Shown: positions 11,051 through 21,755 of the stretch, piece by piece | Numbering within the stretch: position 1 is the first letter of the stretch | Layout: each line of letters starts with the position of its first letter | NCBI GenBank assembly: GCA_029582265.1 | Contig: CM055837.1 | Location: 14,898,777-14,962,776, forward strand | DNA: 64,000 nucleotides | DNA from: Zoroaster sp. YZ-2022 | Taxonomy: Eukaryota > Echinodermata > Asteroidea > Forcipulatida > Zoroasteridae | Reading direction: 5' to 3' | Program-made: the position numbers and the translations under genes | The notes under the pieces: model-generated | The model's input: only the letters and a program-made list of their open reading frames with translations | The model's database searches: none | Told to the model about the DNA's origin: nothing

Positions 11051-11500
11051 CTGACCAGAATGTCTGACCAGATGGAACATCCACAACAGAGGCAGGTAAA
11101 GAGTTCCAGAGGCTGGCATAAGAAGCTAAAAAAGGACCTCTGATGCTGTGAGGTACGAGATTTTGGAATAACAACTGTATGTTGATGTGATGCAGATGAC
11201 TGCCTGATAGAACGGTATGCTTTAAGCTGAGGTAGTTTAAGACTGTCCAGTGAATAAGGCAGCAGAGAACACTGCATTTTACGGAAGACTGTGAGCCTGG
11301 CATGAGGAGCTCAAAAGGACCTCTGATGCTGTGAGATACAAGATTTTGGAATAACAACTGTATGTTTGATGGGATGTAGATGACTGCCTGGTAGAACGGT
11401 ATGCTAAGCTGAGGTAGTTTAAGACTGTCCAGTGGATGAGGCAGCAGAGAACACTGCATTTTACGGAAGACTGTGAGACCAGCAACTTGTCTAACGATGC
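11020..11500 (-). mobile_element. LINE 3' end (reverse transcriptase C-terminal remnant) with tandem duplication
   Basis: The minus strand encodes the usual LINE C-terminal block in pieces: LDSLKLPQL, IPKSRTSQHQRS, then WNSLPASVVDVPSGQTFWSDL. It ends in a short (ATC)n tail near 11030. About 175 bases are present twice (11131-11305 and 11311-11480). The frame changes within the block, so it is a dead copy. Confidence 0.65.
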
Positions 11501-12970
11501 CTCAGAATCATTTAAATATGCACATTAATTAACCTGTGAAAAATGTCTGAGAAAAATTATTTAAAATATATCGCCCGTGTTAGTTAATTCCCATAATATC
11601 CTGCAATTTTCTCTTTCACCGCAGAACATTGCTGTTTTAGTTGACGACAACACCCTTTAAAATGACACATTTCATAAACTATTCTTGTAATGTATGGTTT
11701 TACAGTAAACATGTTCTGAAATACATATATAGCGGGTTCAATTGGGCGCTTATTAAATCAATATTTAAACAAGTTTCTGACAATTGAAGGGGTCATGACG
11801 TCAGTGCAATATAGTGCTAAGCCACAAGTGCACTCTAAAAGCTAAAGTGTTGAATCAACCTTATAAGAGTTCGGTGAGTAAGAACACTTTAGAAAGTAAC
11901 ATTTCACTCAATGAAAGTGTTGATTTAACGTGCAGTAGACCTATACAGTTAAATGAAACTTTATAAATGGTGACCAACTTATGTGCCGAACTGTGTCGTT
12001 AATATTGTAGATAGAAGAGGCGTCAATTTCACTAAGCTAAGCAATCACCACGTGCATCATATTTACATTACTTGAGTTCTTTCGTGTGACACCATGTAAT
12101 GATCTCTTCTTGGAAGAAGTGATGGCTCTGGGAAGAGCCGGTTGGTTTGTTCTCAACGTTTCGACTCGTCTGTTCTCGTCTGCTCTAGCCTCAAATCCTA
12201 CATATTTACAAATATTAACAAATCAGGATTGCATGGATACAACACTGTTGATATATCGTTTATATATCGTCATACTTGGCACACTTTGACTGTTTATCTG
12301 ACTTCCCTTTTACTACTGTTGGTGGATTCACTTGAAACTTGTCAGTTACGTGGTTTAAGTGTGCTTTATTGTAGTTTTCTCTCAAATTACTGTAAATATT
12401 TAAGTTTATTAAAGTTGAATAACTAAGCATGGATCCCAAATAAAACTGACAAGTAAACATAAAGGGTCAAAGGGAGTTCCAAGTAAATGCGTTAAATCTA
12501 TAGCATTAAGGCCAAACAAAAAGAAGGTTCCGGTACATGTATACGCAGTGATTGGAGCCAGACCAAATTTCCCATACACAAAGTATGGTGGCTAAGAGAG
12601 GCCTCACAAATCGGGCAAACGTTCATAACGCTATGTGAAAAAGTCGTTTAAAACACAGCACGGCAGAATTTCAATCGATTCAGCAATTTTGGCTGCAATT
12701 AGACATCGTTTCATAGTTAAAAAAAAAAAAAAAAATGCAGATGCGCGGGTCTTAGGCGACGCGCGCGGAGACAAAAAAAAACTGGGGAGTTTTTTGTCTA
12801 AATAGATGGAGGGGAATAGTTAATTTACACAAAATGAGGCAAAATTTACCAAAGAAATACAATTAAAAGATCATTACCATTTATACTATTCTGATGTTTT
12901 CCCATTGGTTTGTGTACATATCTTTTTTCCCCATAAGGTTTCAAGAACTATTTTGAGACATGATATTCTT
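11500..12970. other. Non-coding stretch with a possible Penelope terminus
   Basis: No exon is supported. At 12087-12175 the order TGACACCATGT, hairpin GGCTCTGGGAAGAGCC (12124-12139), CAACGTTTCGA parallels the terminus of the Penelope-like elements at 2460-2540 and 16800-16880, so this is probably a diverged relative. An A-run lies at 12719-12735. The remainder shows nothing I can name. Confidence 0.4.
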
Positions 12971-13277
12971 GTTAAGGCCTTGTCACATGCACACGGGGCA
13001 ATTTTCGGGCAATTTTCAGGAAATAAAAGTTGCTGGCAATGAGATTGCTCGGAGATTGCCCTGTGTAGCATTTCACGCAATCCAGTGGCAATGAATAGGC
13101 AACACGAAGGCAACTTAATTTTTGAGTAGACTGGCTTTCTACTTTGAGGCAATCTGTTGAGGCAATCTCCAATCACATTGAATAATCACGTGACATTTTA
13201 TCACTAGCAAAACTTTTTCGGCGGCGGCCATTTAATTCTCGGTTACATGAAAAAATACTTTTGCCGTTCTTTTTAAC

Positions 13278-13347
13278 TCCAAAGCAAAATACAAGAAAAT
13301 AAAATGGTTTACCGAGAAAGAGGAAAATATAATTGCATTATTAAGAG
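13278..13347 (+). pseudogene. Myb/SANT-like exon fragment of the 12975-19056 element
   Basis: One open frame reads SKAKYKKIKW, then FTEKEENIIALLR, just before a GTAAGT donor. The pattern of basic residues, a Trp, then TEKEEN and a hydrophobic helix resembles the first helices of Myb/SANT-like DNA-binding proteins found in Harbinger elements. No in-frame ATG is seen upstream. An open segment at 15681-15760 (QYAELELDAMAG, then a stop) might be a later exon. This is homology by eye only. Confidence 0.35.
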
Positions 13348-13826
13348 GTAAGTAGACATTATTTAGAGGTATATTGTCCCAGAATGTGCGTTTGTAAAGT
13401 AGGCCTATCGTAGACATAATTATTGCATGCACAATCCAATGGAGGTTCGTGACGGACGAAACTGTAGCACTGCATCTATTTCGTGAAAACTATATTGAGT
13501 CTACAGTTTCCCTGTTTTTGCAGTGTACCTACATGATTTTAAGTTTGTATTTTAACCAAGGATAATGACTGAGCATGGATAGATGCTATATTGCCCAGAA
13601 AAAAACAGTTTAAAAAACTGTGCCATGTAGTCAAAGCAAAAGAGCATCCGTTGCAAAATGCTTCATTGTGTAACTCGCCTACATGTACACTACATGTATG
13701 AGTTTTAATATGAGTTTTAATTGGAAAATAAACAAGCATGTGTTGGTGGACAACATGTGTACACCAAAATTCAGGATGGAAAATGCAAATGGGGTGGGGG
13801 TGATGAAGGTTGTTTTTGCAATTATA

Positions 13827-15599
13827 CAGTGCGTATCAAAAAAAAGGTAATCCGAATTCAAGGCGTTAATATGCCAAGGTTATTTAGTTTGACAATTTAC
13901 ATGTAGTGTACCAAAGAAGAGGAACTCCGCAGCTTTCCATTGATACCTGTATCGATCCATTGCTGTCACACATGGCCGAGTACATTGTTATTGAAAATGG
14001 CAAATTCAAATCGCATTTTTGCAAGTTTGGGTAATCAGTTCAAGGCAGTCTGAAATGGACGCATCACTTGACTGCCTAGATGATTATGTAAGATTTTTAA
14101 GCTGGTGCGGTAATCGTCTGTTACGACATCCTTTTCTTCAAGTTGGGTATTTAAGAAGGGCCTGGGTTTAGGGACAGGTAGTTGGAAAGATGGTACAACT
14201 AACGACTGAACAGCGAGTTTTCGTGATTACAACATTTCACCAAACTCACAGTTTGCAGCAAACGCGCGATGCTTTCAGGGAACGTTTCCCAGAACGGGAG
14301 CCCCCAGCAGCCAAAACCATCTGGGCGAATGTTAGAAAATATCAAGAGTATGGCACTAGCCTCAACCGCAACAAGGGGAATTCTGGCAGGAGGCGCACCG
14401 GGCGATCAGAAGGGAACATTGCAGCAGTAAGGCAGCAACTTTTGGAGCATCCTAGGGACACCAGCGCAAGGCGAAATGGGCTGAGATTGCCTTCGGCGAC
14501 ATTCAACATAATCACGAGATTGGACCTCCACCAGCATCCATATCGGATTCACATCCGACATCACACTTACGCCAGGAGATTTTGCTAGAAGGCTGGCGTT
14601 TGCCAGATGGTTGATAGCCCGTACCGAGAGAGATGTCAATTTTCTGCGGAATCTCGTAATCGGCGACGAAGCTGCTTTCTCCATGAACGGCAAGGTCAAT
14701 ACGCATAATGTTCTTGAATATGCACCAGCAAGACACCCCCCAGAATTCAATTTTGAGGTTAACATGAGTCGACAAAAGTGGACTGTTTGGTTAGGTCTTT
14801 GTGGAAGTGGTCAGCTGATCGGACCGTTTTTCTTTCAAAGGAATGTCAATGGTAACATGTATCTGCAGATGCTCAATGATAACGTTTTACCGCAGCTGCA
14901 GGAACACTTTGAGCGACAGGTTCGTGGGGTCTTCAGACAACTCTGGTGGGCCCAAGATGGCGCCCCAGCACATCGCCTTATCGCTGTCCGAGATCGTCTG
15001 AGGGAACTCTTTGGCGAACGAGTCATCGCCGTCAACCATGAGGTGGAATGGCCACCAAGATCACCTGACCTCACACCATGTGACTATTTCCTTTGGGGAC
15101 ATTTGAAGAACAAGGTGTTTGCAACTCCTCCCCGTGATCTTGATGAATTGCAGGGCCGTATTCGAAATGAAGTGGATGCTTTACGCAATAATCCGGCTAT
15201 GGTGAGACGAGCAGTGCAGGACATGCTCCGTCGCTGTCAGCTTTGTGTCGAAAGGGAGGTGGACATGTTGAAGGTGTGGGTGCATAAAAGGGCAATGTTA
15301 GAAGAGATTCTTCTTGAATAATGTCCAGTCATTCCTAAAGAAAATCTGGTTTATCATACTGACTTTCACTAATTATCCTGCCTTGCACTGATTACCCAAA
15401 CTTGCAAAAATGCGATTTGAATTTGTCATTTTCAATAACAATGTACTCGGTCATGTGTGACAGCAATGGGTCAATAAAGGTATCAATGGAAAGCTGAGGA
15501 GTTCCTCTTCTTTGGTACACTACATGTAAATTGTCAAACTAAATAACCTTGGCATATTAACCCCCTGAATTCGGATTACCTTTTTTTTTATACGCACTG
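13827..15599 (+). mobile_element. mariner-type (IS630/Tc1/mariner) transposon with long terminal inverted repeats
   Basis: The element is bounded by TA at 13825-13826 and 15600-15601. The ends CAGTGCGTAT and ATACGCACTG begin inverted repeats about 215 bases long; the inner limit is near TTTGCAAGTTTGGGTAATC. The single transposase is read left to right and is broken. The element sits inside the Harbinger-like element. Confidence 0.9.
14190..15321 (+). pseudogene. mariner-type transposase, frameshifted
   Basis: The N-terminal frame (14190-14588) begins MVQLTTEQRVFVI and contains a helix-turn-helix region (AKTIWANVRKYQEYGT). The C-terminal frame (14611-15321 and somewhat upstream) holds the DDE/D catalytic core. 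The acidic positions are VIGDEAAF, WWAQDGAPAH and RSPDLTPCDYFLWG, with 36 residues between the second and third Asp. The core therefore ends in Asp, not Glu. The first frame stops at 14586-14588 and the second, in another frame, reads on through FARRLAFARW, so one or a few small indels near 14565-14585 disrupt it. Otherwise it looks recent. The enzyme would cut and paste the element by binding its terminal repeats. Confidence 0.85.
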
Positions 15600-16858
15600 T
15601 AGAGGGCATTCTCTTACTGGAGTAATACATGTTGGCCTTTCCCGGTATCATTTGAAAATTTCTTTATATTTTGTAGTTTAGCTCTCCAGTATGCCGAGTT
15701 GGAATTAGATGCAATGGCTGGCATCAGTGAGAATCAGTTCAACAGCCTAGAAAGCATCTAAAACACAAGCCCCAAGGTAACCAATAAGTCTGTGGTAAAA
15801 TTATTGTAAATGTGTGTGTGGGGATGATTAATTCCTCCTGACTGCCCTATGATCCACTCACATGGCCCCACCAACCTACATTGAAGATTGTGATTTTTTT
15901 TTCAAAAGCTTCTTTTAAAACTTTATCCACAATGTTGTATTCTTTCCCAATGAAAACATTTTACACATAACTAGGTACATGGAAAGTTTTGAATAACATT
16001 CAGTCACATAATGTATAGATGTTTGAAAAGAAAGACCCATAAAGATATTTTGAGACATCAGTGTTTTGTGCTTTAATAAGACTGTTTGATTCTTCAATTT
16101 CTTTCTTTTTAAACAGAAACACAAATTAATGTTGTAAATTTACATTGTTCTCATTGCTTTATGTAGATTATAGTAGAGAATGCAAACAATATTTCCACCA
16201 GTTCACTGATGATAGGAATTGTGAGGCAGGACTGGATTCTGGAAATTTTCTTCAAAGAAAAGCAACAATTGTAATGAAATGATGTGAGGAACTTCTCATA
16301 AACAATTACTGAGTGGCCACCCATCAAGCCTCGACCAACAAGGATTCAAGAGACATAAAGACAATTGAAACAATTATTGCTAAATGCTAATTGTTATAAA
16401 CTATTAATAAATATAAATTATTATTGAAGTAGCACTACTTATAATCAATTGGTTCTGGGTCTGGGGCAATCAACAAAAGTGTAAAAAGTCCTTTGAGGAA
16501 AATATCTTGTTGATTTATTTTAAAGCTAAGATTTAATTTAAAGCTACTTTCCAGTTCATCGCTTTGTAATGTGAAACATGCTTGATGTTAAAACAGATGA
16601 TGGTATCAATCTTCCATAGAAATAATTTTGTCTGAGGTGCTGTCATTTTCAAGATGTTCTATAATTTCCATTTCGAATAAATTCCACATTAGAATGAATA
16701 CACAAATAAATGTTCACTATTTTATCTTGATTGACAACAAGTAATAAGTAAAACTTGTAGCTTTGCATGGTGAGGATGATAAGTAAGACTAATTGCGGTG
16801 ACACCATGTGGAATCTCAATTGAGTAGTAATTAGTTCTGAAAAGAACTGGGGGTACAA

Positions 16859-16898
16859 CTCGACGTTTCGATCAGTATGCTCTGATCGTCCTCAGGAG
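16859..16898 (-). ncRNA. Putative minimal hammerhead ribozyme, second copy
   Basis: Identical over its 40 bases to the motif at 2521-2560: CTC, CTGAGGA core, GATCAG/CTGATC stem II, GAAAC, GTC, GAG on the minus strand. A hairpin AGTTCT-GAAA-AGAACT lies immediately beside it at 16833-16848. It sits in the terminal region of the Penelope-like element, where such ribozymes are known. Confidence 0.6.
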
Positions 16899-17102
16899 AA
16901 TGCCGGACTCTGGAAAATGCTGCTGCTTAAGTAGGCTGCTGGAGGATCATCCCATGAATGGATGCTGGAGGATTAGTTCGTTGAGGCGCGCAGGCGGGAA
17001 ACTGTGAGACTATGAGACTAGGATCCTAGGGGTTGGGGAGAGGAGTGTGCTCACTGAACTGAATCAGTTGTTAACAAGCACAGGGGAAGGAGGGTGGTTG
17101 AC

Positions 17103-18028
17103 TTAGGATATAGGGGATCCCTCAGTCTGTGGTGGGTTATGGACTTTGGATATAGAAGATCCTTCAGTCTGTAGTATAGGTCGCCAAATGTCGCTGATGA
17201 AGAAACCGATGTCCTGTGGCACAGTGTCGTGTTTGACGATCTCGATGGCCTCTCTGATGCGTCTGGGGTGCCATGCGTCGATGGGTGTGATGAGTTGGGC
17301 TGCCTGCCAGTCGATTTGGTGGTCCTTGATGTGCGAGTGCTTGACGATGGCGGACTTCTCGAAATCTCCTCTGCGGCCGTGTGCTCGGTGTTCCTTCAAT
17401 CTGATGGGGAGGTTGCGTTTCGTTTCGCCGATGTACACCTTACCGCACTCACAGGGGATCCGGTAGACTCCCGCTCTGTTGTTTGGGTCCGGTTTGTCCT
17501 TGTGGGTATGTAGAAGTCCTTGGAGTTTGCTGGGGCTGAGTGGAACACATCGATGCCTGCTTGTCGGAGGATGCGTTGTAGTTTGTGAGACGTCGAACCT
17601 AGATAGGGGAGACAAGCAGAGAGGGTTAGATCACTTACCTTGCTTTTGGAGTTTGGAACCGGCTTCGCTGTGCTGATCTTGTTGTGATTGTAACCGTTGC
17701 GTTTGAGGGTAGTTCGGATGTGCTGTAGTTCCTTGGGAAGGCTGTCCTTGTCACAAATGTTGTAGGCGCGTTGTACGAGCGTACGGTTGACCGATGACTT
17801 GATGCTTGGATGATGGAAGGAGCGCTGGTTCAGGTACCGATCTGTGTGCGTGGGCTTTCTGTAGACGTTGTGGTGTAGGGAGCCGTCTGGGTTTCTGGAA
17901 ATGCCAACATCAAGGAACGCGATCTTGTCATCTTCTTCCGTTTCCATGGTGAACTTGATGCTCGGGTGTTGCTGGTTTAGATGTTGTAGAAAATCCTGGA
18001 GTGTGTCTCTGCCGTGTGGCCAAACCAC
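17103..18028 (-). pseudogene. Penelope-type RT (3' part) plus GIY-YIG endonuclease, frameshifted
   Basis: The upstream frame (18028-17396) encodes WPHGRDTLQDFLQHLN, IAFLDVGISRN, VYRKPTHTDRYLN and LPKELQHIR, typical of the region just after the Penelope RT catalytic core. The second frame (17615-17103) encodes RAGVYRIPCECGKVYIGETKR, LPIRLKEHR, AIVKHSH and DIGFFISDIW. This is a GIY-YIG nuclease with VYRIPC as the GIY-like strand, VYIG as the YIG strand and the helix Arg in LPIRLKEH. The frames overlap but differ, so a frameshift lies near 17480-17520. The family uses the nuclease to nick target DNA for reverse transcription. Confidence 0.85.
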
Positions 18029-18030
18029 AA

Positions 18031-18910
18031 AGTAATAAGCTGAAACTCGTTGTATGGTTGTTTAATGTATATCTTGATCCATAAATAGCATGGCATACTC
18101 GTAGAAGCAGTTTTGCCAACATTACCAATGCCCTATTAGAAAATATGGCTATTTTATATCTTTGTGAATACATGCAAAGATCACAAGTGCACTCAATAAA
18201 TATTGTGTAATTGATGACACTTTTTTCCTAGTTGAAAAGTGTCGGGCTAATAACCTTTTTTTTCCTTCATTTTATGGACAAAAAAACTGCCATTGGATCA
18301 GGCTAGCTTTGTCATATTGATTACAGTTTTTTTTATAATAGAATTTAAAATTAAAATTATATTTTATACAACTGGAAATAAATGGTTATTAAAATTGTTG
18401 GTTACATTTGTAAAAACTGTTTTACAGAATCGTTTCTTTAAATTATTTTTAGAGCAAATTAAAACTTGTATTCAAAAAGAGCACTCCTGAAAGAAAACGT
18501 AATATATTTTTCACAAAATTAATCGCCCTCAATTACTGTAAACATGGCTTCATCAAGTATGGCTTTAAGCCGAATGCATCATCTGCAACAAACACATAGG
18601 GGATCTTTAAGTGTCCTCTTCAGATAGCTCCTTCAATAAATTAGAAAAACACACCTGATCTTTCTTCTCATAGCCAGTTTCTAGACCACAATTTTTTCTT
18701 TCTCTGCTGGGTTTAAGTTCGTCTTCCAAAATCAAAACCAATGCCGCAGCAGCTTATTTTTACTCAAGCAGCTTATTTTTACTCAAGGACATTTCGGACA
18801 ACATCCGTCAAAAATGGGACAAGGCGGGACGAGGCAAGGCAGCCCAGAATAAGATACAGTACGACGGGTATACGCAATAATTGTAACCTGTACCTGGTTT
18901 GATTGCCAGA
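18031..18910. other. AT-rich remainder of the Harbinger-like element
   Basis: No exon is supported. The small ORF at 18293-18490 is T/A-rich and has no recognisable domain. Confidence 0.35.
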
Positions 18911-19281
18911 ATGTGTGCAATTTTGATTCCATGCGCGTTGCGTTTAAATTGCCGCGTGTGACATGGAAATTGCGTCAACAGAAGTTGCCCCGAAGTTGCC
19001 CGGCGAAAATTGCTAGCAATTTAGTTGCCCGAAAATTGCCCCGTGTGACAAGGCCTTTAAGGACTATCAGAAGATTTGTGCAAAACTTAGCTTCTGAGGG
19101 TAGACTACACAACTTAAAAAATATAGATCTTTTGGATGGTCTACAGGAGATATATTTAATACAGTACTTGTTAAATGTTCAGATTAATTACAAAACATGT
19201 GGCGGAGATTTGCACTCATCGAGTGACCGCTCTCGTTTGTTCATGGTCAGCTTCTGATATAATACTGTCTAGAAATGATGA

Positions 19282-19930
19282 GCGGACGACAACGACGATG
19301 ACGACGACGATGATGAACACTAAAGTGTCAGTATCCGCCAAGCATGACGCTCAGGGCGAATAAATACAATATAAATTAAACAGATAAACGATGACAGATC
19401 AGAACAGAATGAAGGATGATTGGAATGATTGACAGGGATTGTTGTTGGCGAAGTTGAAAGGAAGAGTGTTCCAAAGTTCTGGTCAGTTGCAGCATGGGAG
19501 AATAAACGTTGGAATTAAATATGCGGGGGATAATCAAAATGTAGCAAATGTGCAGACCGAGGACTTCTTGTTGGTGGGTATTTGGTGATTATGTCTTGAA
19601 TGTACCCGGGTAAAATGCCATAAAGTAAATGAAAAACAAGGAGAACCTTGAAAGCAAAGAGGTCTTTGACGGGGAGCCCTTGAAGAGACTTTAGTATTGT
19701 GGTTATGAAGCTCAGACTAATTTGGATACTGATGCGGCATGATTGTTATTGAAGACATATTGCAATCAAATGTGACACCAATCCGGATGCTGGGGCTCTT
19801 GACCTTGGCTAATTGCTGTTTAGAACCACACGTGATGAACTCTGATTTGTTATCATTTAATTTGAGACTTTTCGCTGTCATCCATGTCCTGATCTCATCA
19901 GGGCCTCTAACATAATCTTAAGGAACACCA
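19282..19930 (-). mobile_element. LINE (L2/CR1-like) 3' part
   Basis: The minus strand reads, in pieces, IRTWMTAKSLKLNDNKSEFITCG, KVKSPSIRIGVTFD, then LLYGILPGYIQDIITKY and PTRSPRSAHLL. This is the usual order of the end of a LINE reverse transcriptase domain and its C-terminal region. Several stops interrupt it. It ends in a CGT/CAT-rich microsatellite at 19282-19318, which would be its 3' tail. Confidence 0.65.
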
Positions 19931-20944
19931 TATTCAGTGATAGCAGGGGCAGATGATTTCCTCAATACAGGCGGAAATCACGGGCAAGGCGTCTTGAAAT
20001 ATTAAAATCGTCGGTCGTACCAAGCGCCTTATTCATGACACTGACGCCGTTTGGTTGCATTATTTTGACAAAACGGTAACATTTTATTGTAAATATTACT
20101 TTAACGGTGTGAAGCTGATGATGGTATCATTTTTGGCTGAGGTCATCATTTTTACGAAAGGTTAAATTATTTCCAGTTCGAATTTTGGAAAGAATACTCT
20201 ATTCGAACTCGAAATTTAATTACGTTAAAATATCAGGATTTCTTTACTGACTGGTGAGTATCAGATTAACATTAACTTATATTTGCTGAATTTTAAACCG
20301 TATTTTAATTACTTAGAGGTGTGGATCAACAAAGAGGAGGTGGGATTTAGAAACATTTGATATAATATATAATATATAATATATAATATATAATATATAT
20401 CCATATTATGGATATATTTTCGATGTGACATCATAGGCAGAACGATCAGGGAATTGGCGCACACAGGAGAAAATTGTGTGCTGCTGATTTTGTGTACAGT
20501 GATGGCTGTTCTTATTTCAGATTGGTGAAAACAAAAACAACTAGAAACATTGCTAAATCTACACTGAATCTATACAAACACAATAATAATATATATAAAA
20601 AAGCAAACCCAAAAACGTTCGATCGATCACATGTCAAAGGATACATCTACAATCTAACCTCTTTGACCGTGACCATACAATATCGCATGATGTTCATGGT
20701 ATTAGATAGCATATAACTTTGAGGTCAGTCAGATTGAACCCATAGATAGCGTTTGATATTTTTGTTACCTGAGTACCTACCACCACAATTAATTATGAGA
20801 TAGCATAGTTACATCAGATTGGCCGGGAAAAAATAAGGGAATAAAAGATTGTCATGCGGTTATAGAACGATGGTCATGGCCAAGGGTGTAAAGGACCAAG
20901 CAGTAAGCGAGGTTCGATCTTTATCACCCGTGGCCACGGCCCTA
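19931..20944. other. Intergenic stretch with an AT microsatellite
   Basis: A TATAA repeat lies at 20360-20400, next to a small ATATCCATATTATGGATAT palindrome. I see no gene. Confidence 0.4.
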
Positions 20945-21656
20945 CCCAGCTAACATGCATACGTTGAGCCGACGTTGGTGAACGTCGGATAAGTCGGCGT
21001 CAAAATACAGACGTTGTACGGACGTTGGCTGAACGTCGTGAAGGTCGGGGTAAATTTATAAACGTTGCACTGACGTTGGAAAATGTTGTGCAGTATAACA
21101 GGTCTATTTTCAATGTTGGCACAACGTATAGTTATAATTTGGACAACCTAACGTCGGCGCATCATGGTTGTTCCGACGTTGGTTATGCAGTATACAAGGT
21201 CAATTTCCAATGTTGGCACCACATAATTATAATATGGGCAACGTAACGTTCAGCGCATCATGGCTGTGCCGACGTTGGCGAATCTTGTGCAGTAAAATAG
21301 GTCTATTTTCAACGTTGCAACAACGTAGTTACAATGTGTACAATGTAACTACGGCGCATCATACGTTGTGCTGACGTTGGTAAAAATTGTGCATTATACG
21401 AAGTCAATTTCCAGATTTGGGCGACGTAACGTCCCGTCGGTGCATATCTCCCTTAAACATTAAATGTTTTTGAAAGATGTTCTAATTTGGTTTTTGTTTT
21501 GTAGCTAATCAAAATTTCCGTTGTGGGGACATTGGCCCAACGTTTGCCCAACGTTGGCTCGATGGAAAAACTAACGTCAAGGCGACGTCCATTGCCAATG
21601 TTTGGCCAACCGTAGTTGTTGGCCAACGTTGGGCCGACGTATGCATGTTAGCTGGG
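20945..21656. mobile_element. TIR element filled with ACGTTG/CAACGT words
   Basis: The ends are CCCAGCTAACATGCATACG and CGTATGCATGTTAGCTGGG, with TA on both outer sides. The interior holds about 18 copies of ACGTTG or its complement. It includes about three and a half diverged units of roughly 100 bases, each with GACGTTGG, a GTGCAGTA word and GCATCATGG (near 21072, 21174, 21275 and 21374). No ORF of note. Confidence 0.75.
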
Positions 21657-21755
21657 TAGGTTTTTATCCTGCGTTTTTATTCACATTCACAAAGTAGAAG
21701 CAGATTCAGTGTCCTTACTTTATTTCTGATAACTTCGAGCAACCCCTTATTTATA

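Larger units (their letters stand above)
16740..18030 (-). mobile_element. Penelope-like retroelement, 5'-truncated, with GIY-YIG endonuclease
   Basis: Read on the minus strand, the element keeps the C-terminal part of the reverse transcriptase, a GIY-YIG domain and a terminal region with a hammerhead-like ribozyme. Its 3' terminal sequence also occurs at 2405-2930 and, rearranged, at 46056-46240. The upstream RT fingers and palm are missing. Confidence 0.85.
12975..19056. mobile_element. Harbinger-like DNA transposon, 6.1 kb, host to nested insertions
   Basis: The left end AGGCCTTGTCACA and right end TGTGACAAGGCCT are inverted, and each is flanked by TTA (12972-12974 and 19057-19059). A three-base TWA target duplication is typical of PIF/Harbinger transposons. 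Inside both ends are many GGCAATTT/GGCAACTT words (12990-13155 and 18940-19050). A Myb/SANT-like exon (about 13278-13347) is consistent with the second protein of Harbinger elements. No Harbinger nuclease ORF was recognised. A mariner-type element (13827-15599) and a Penelope-like element (about 16740-18030) are inserted within it. Confidence 0.65.
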
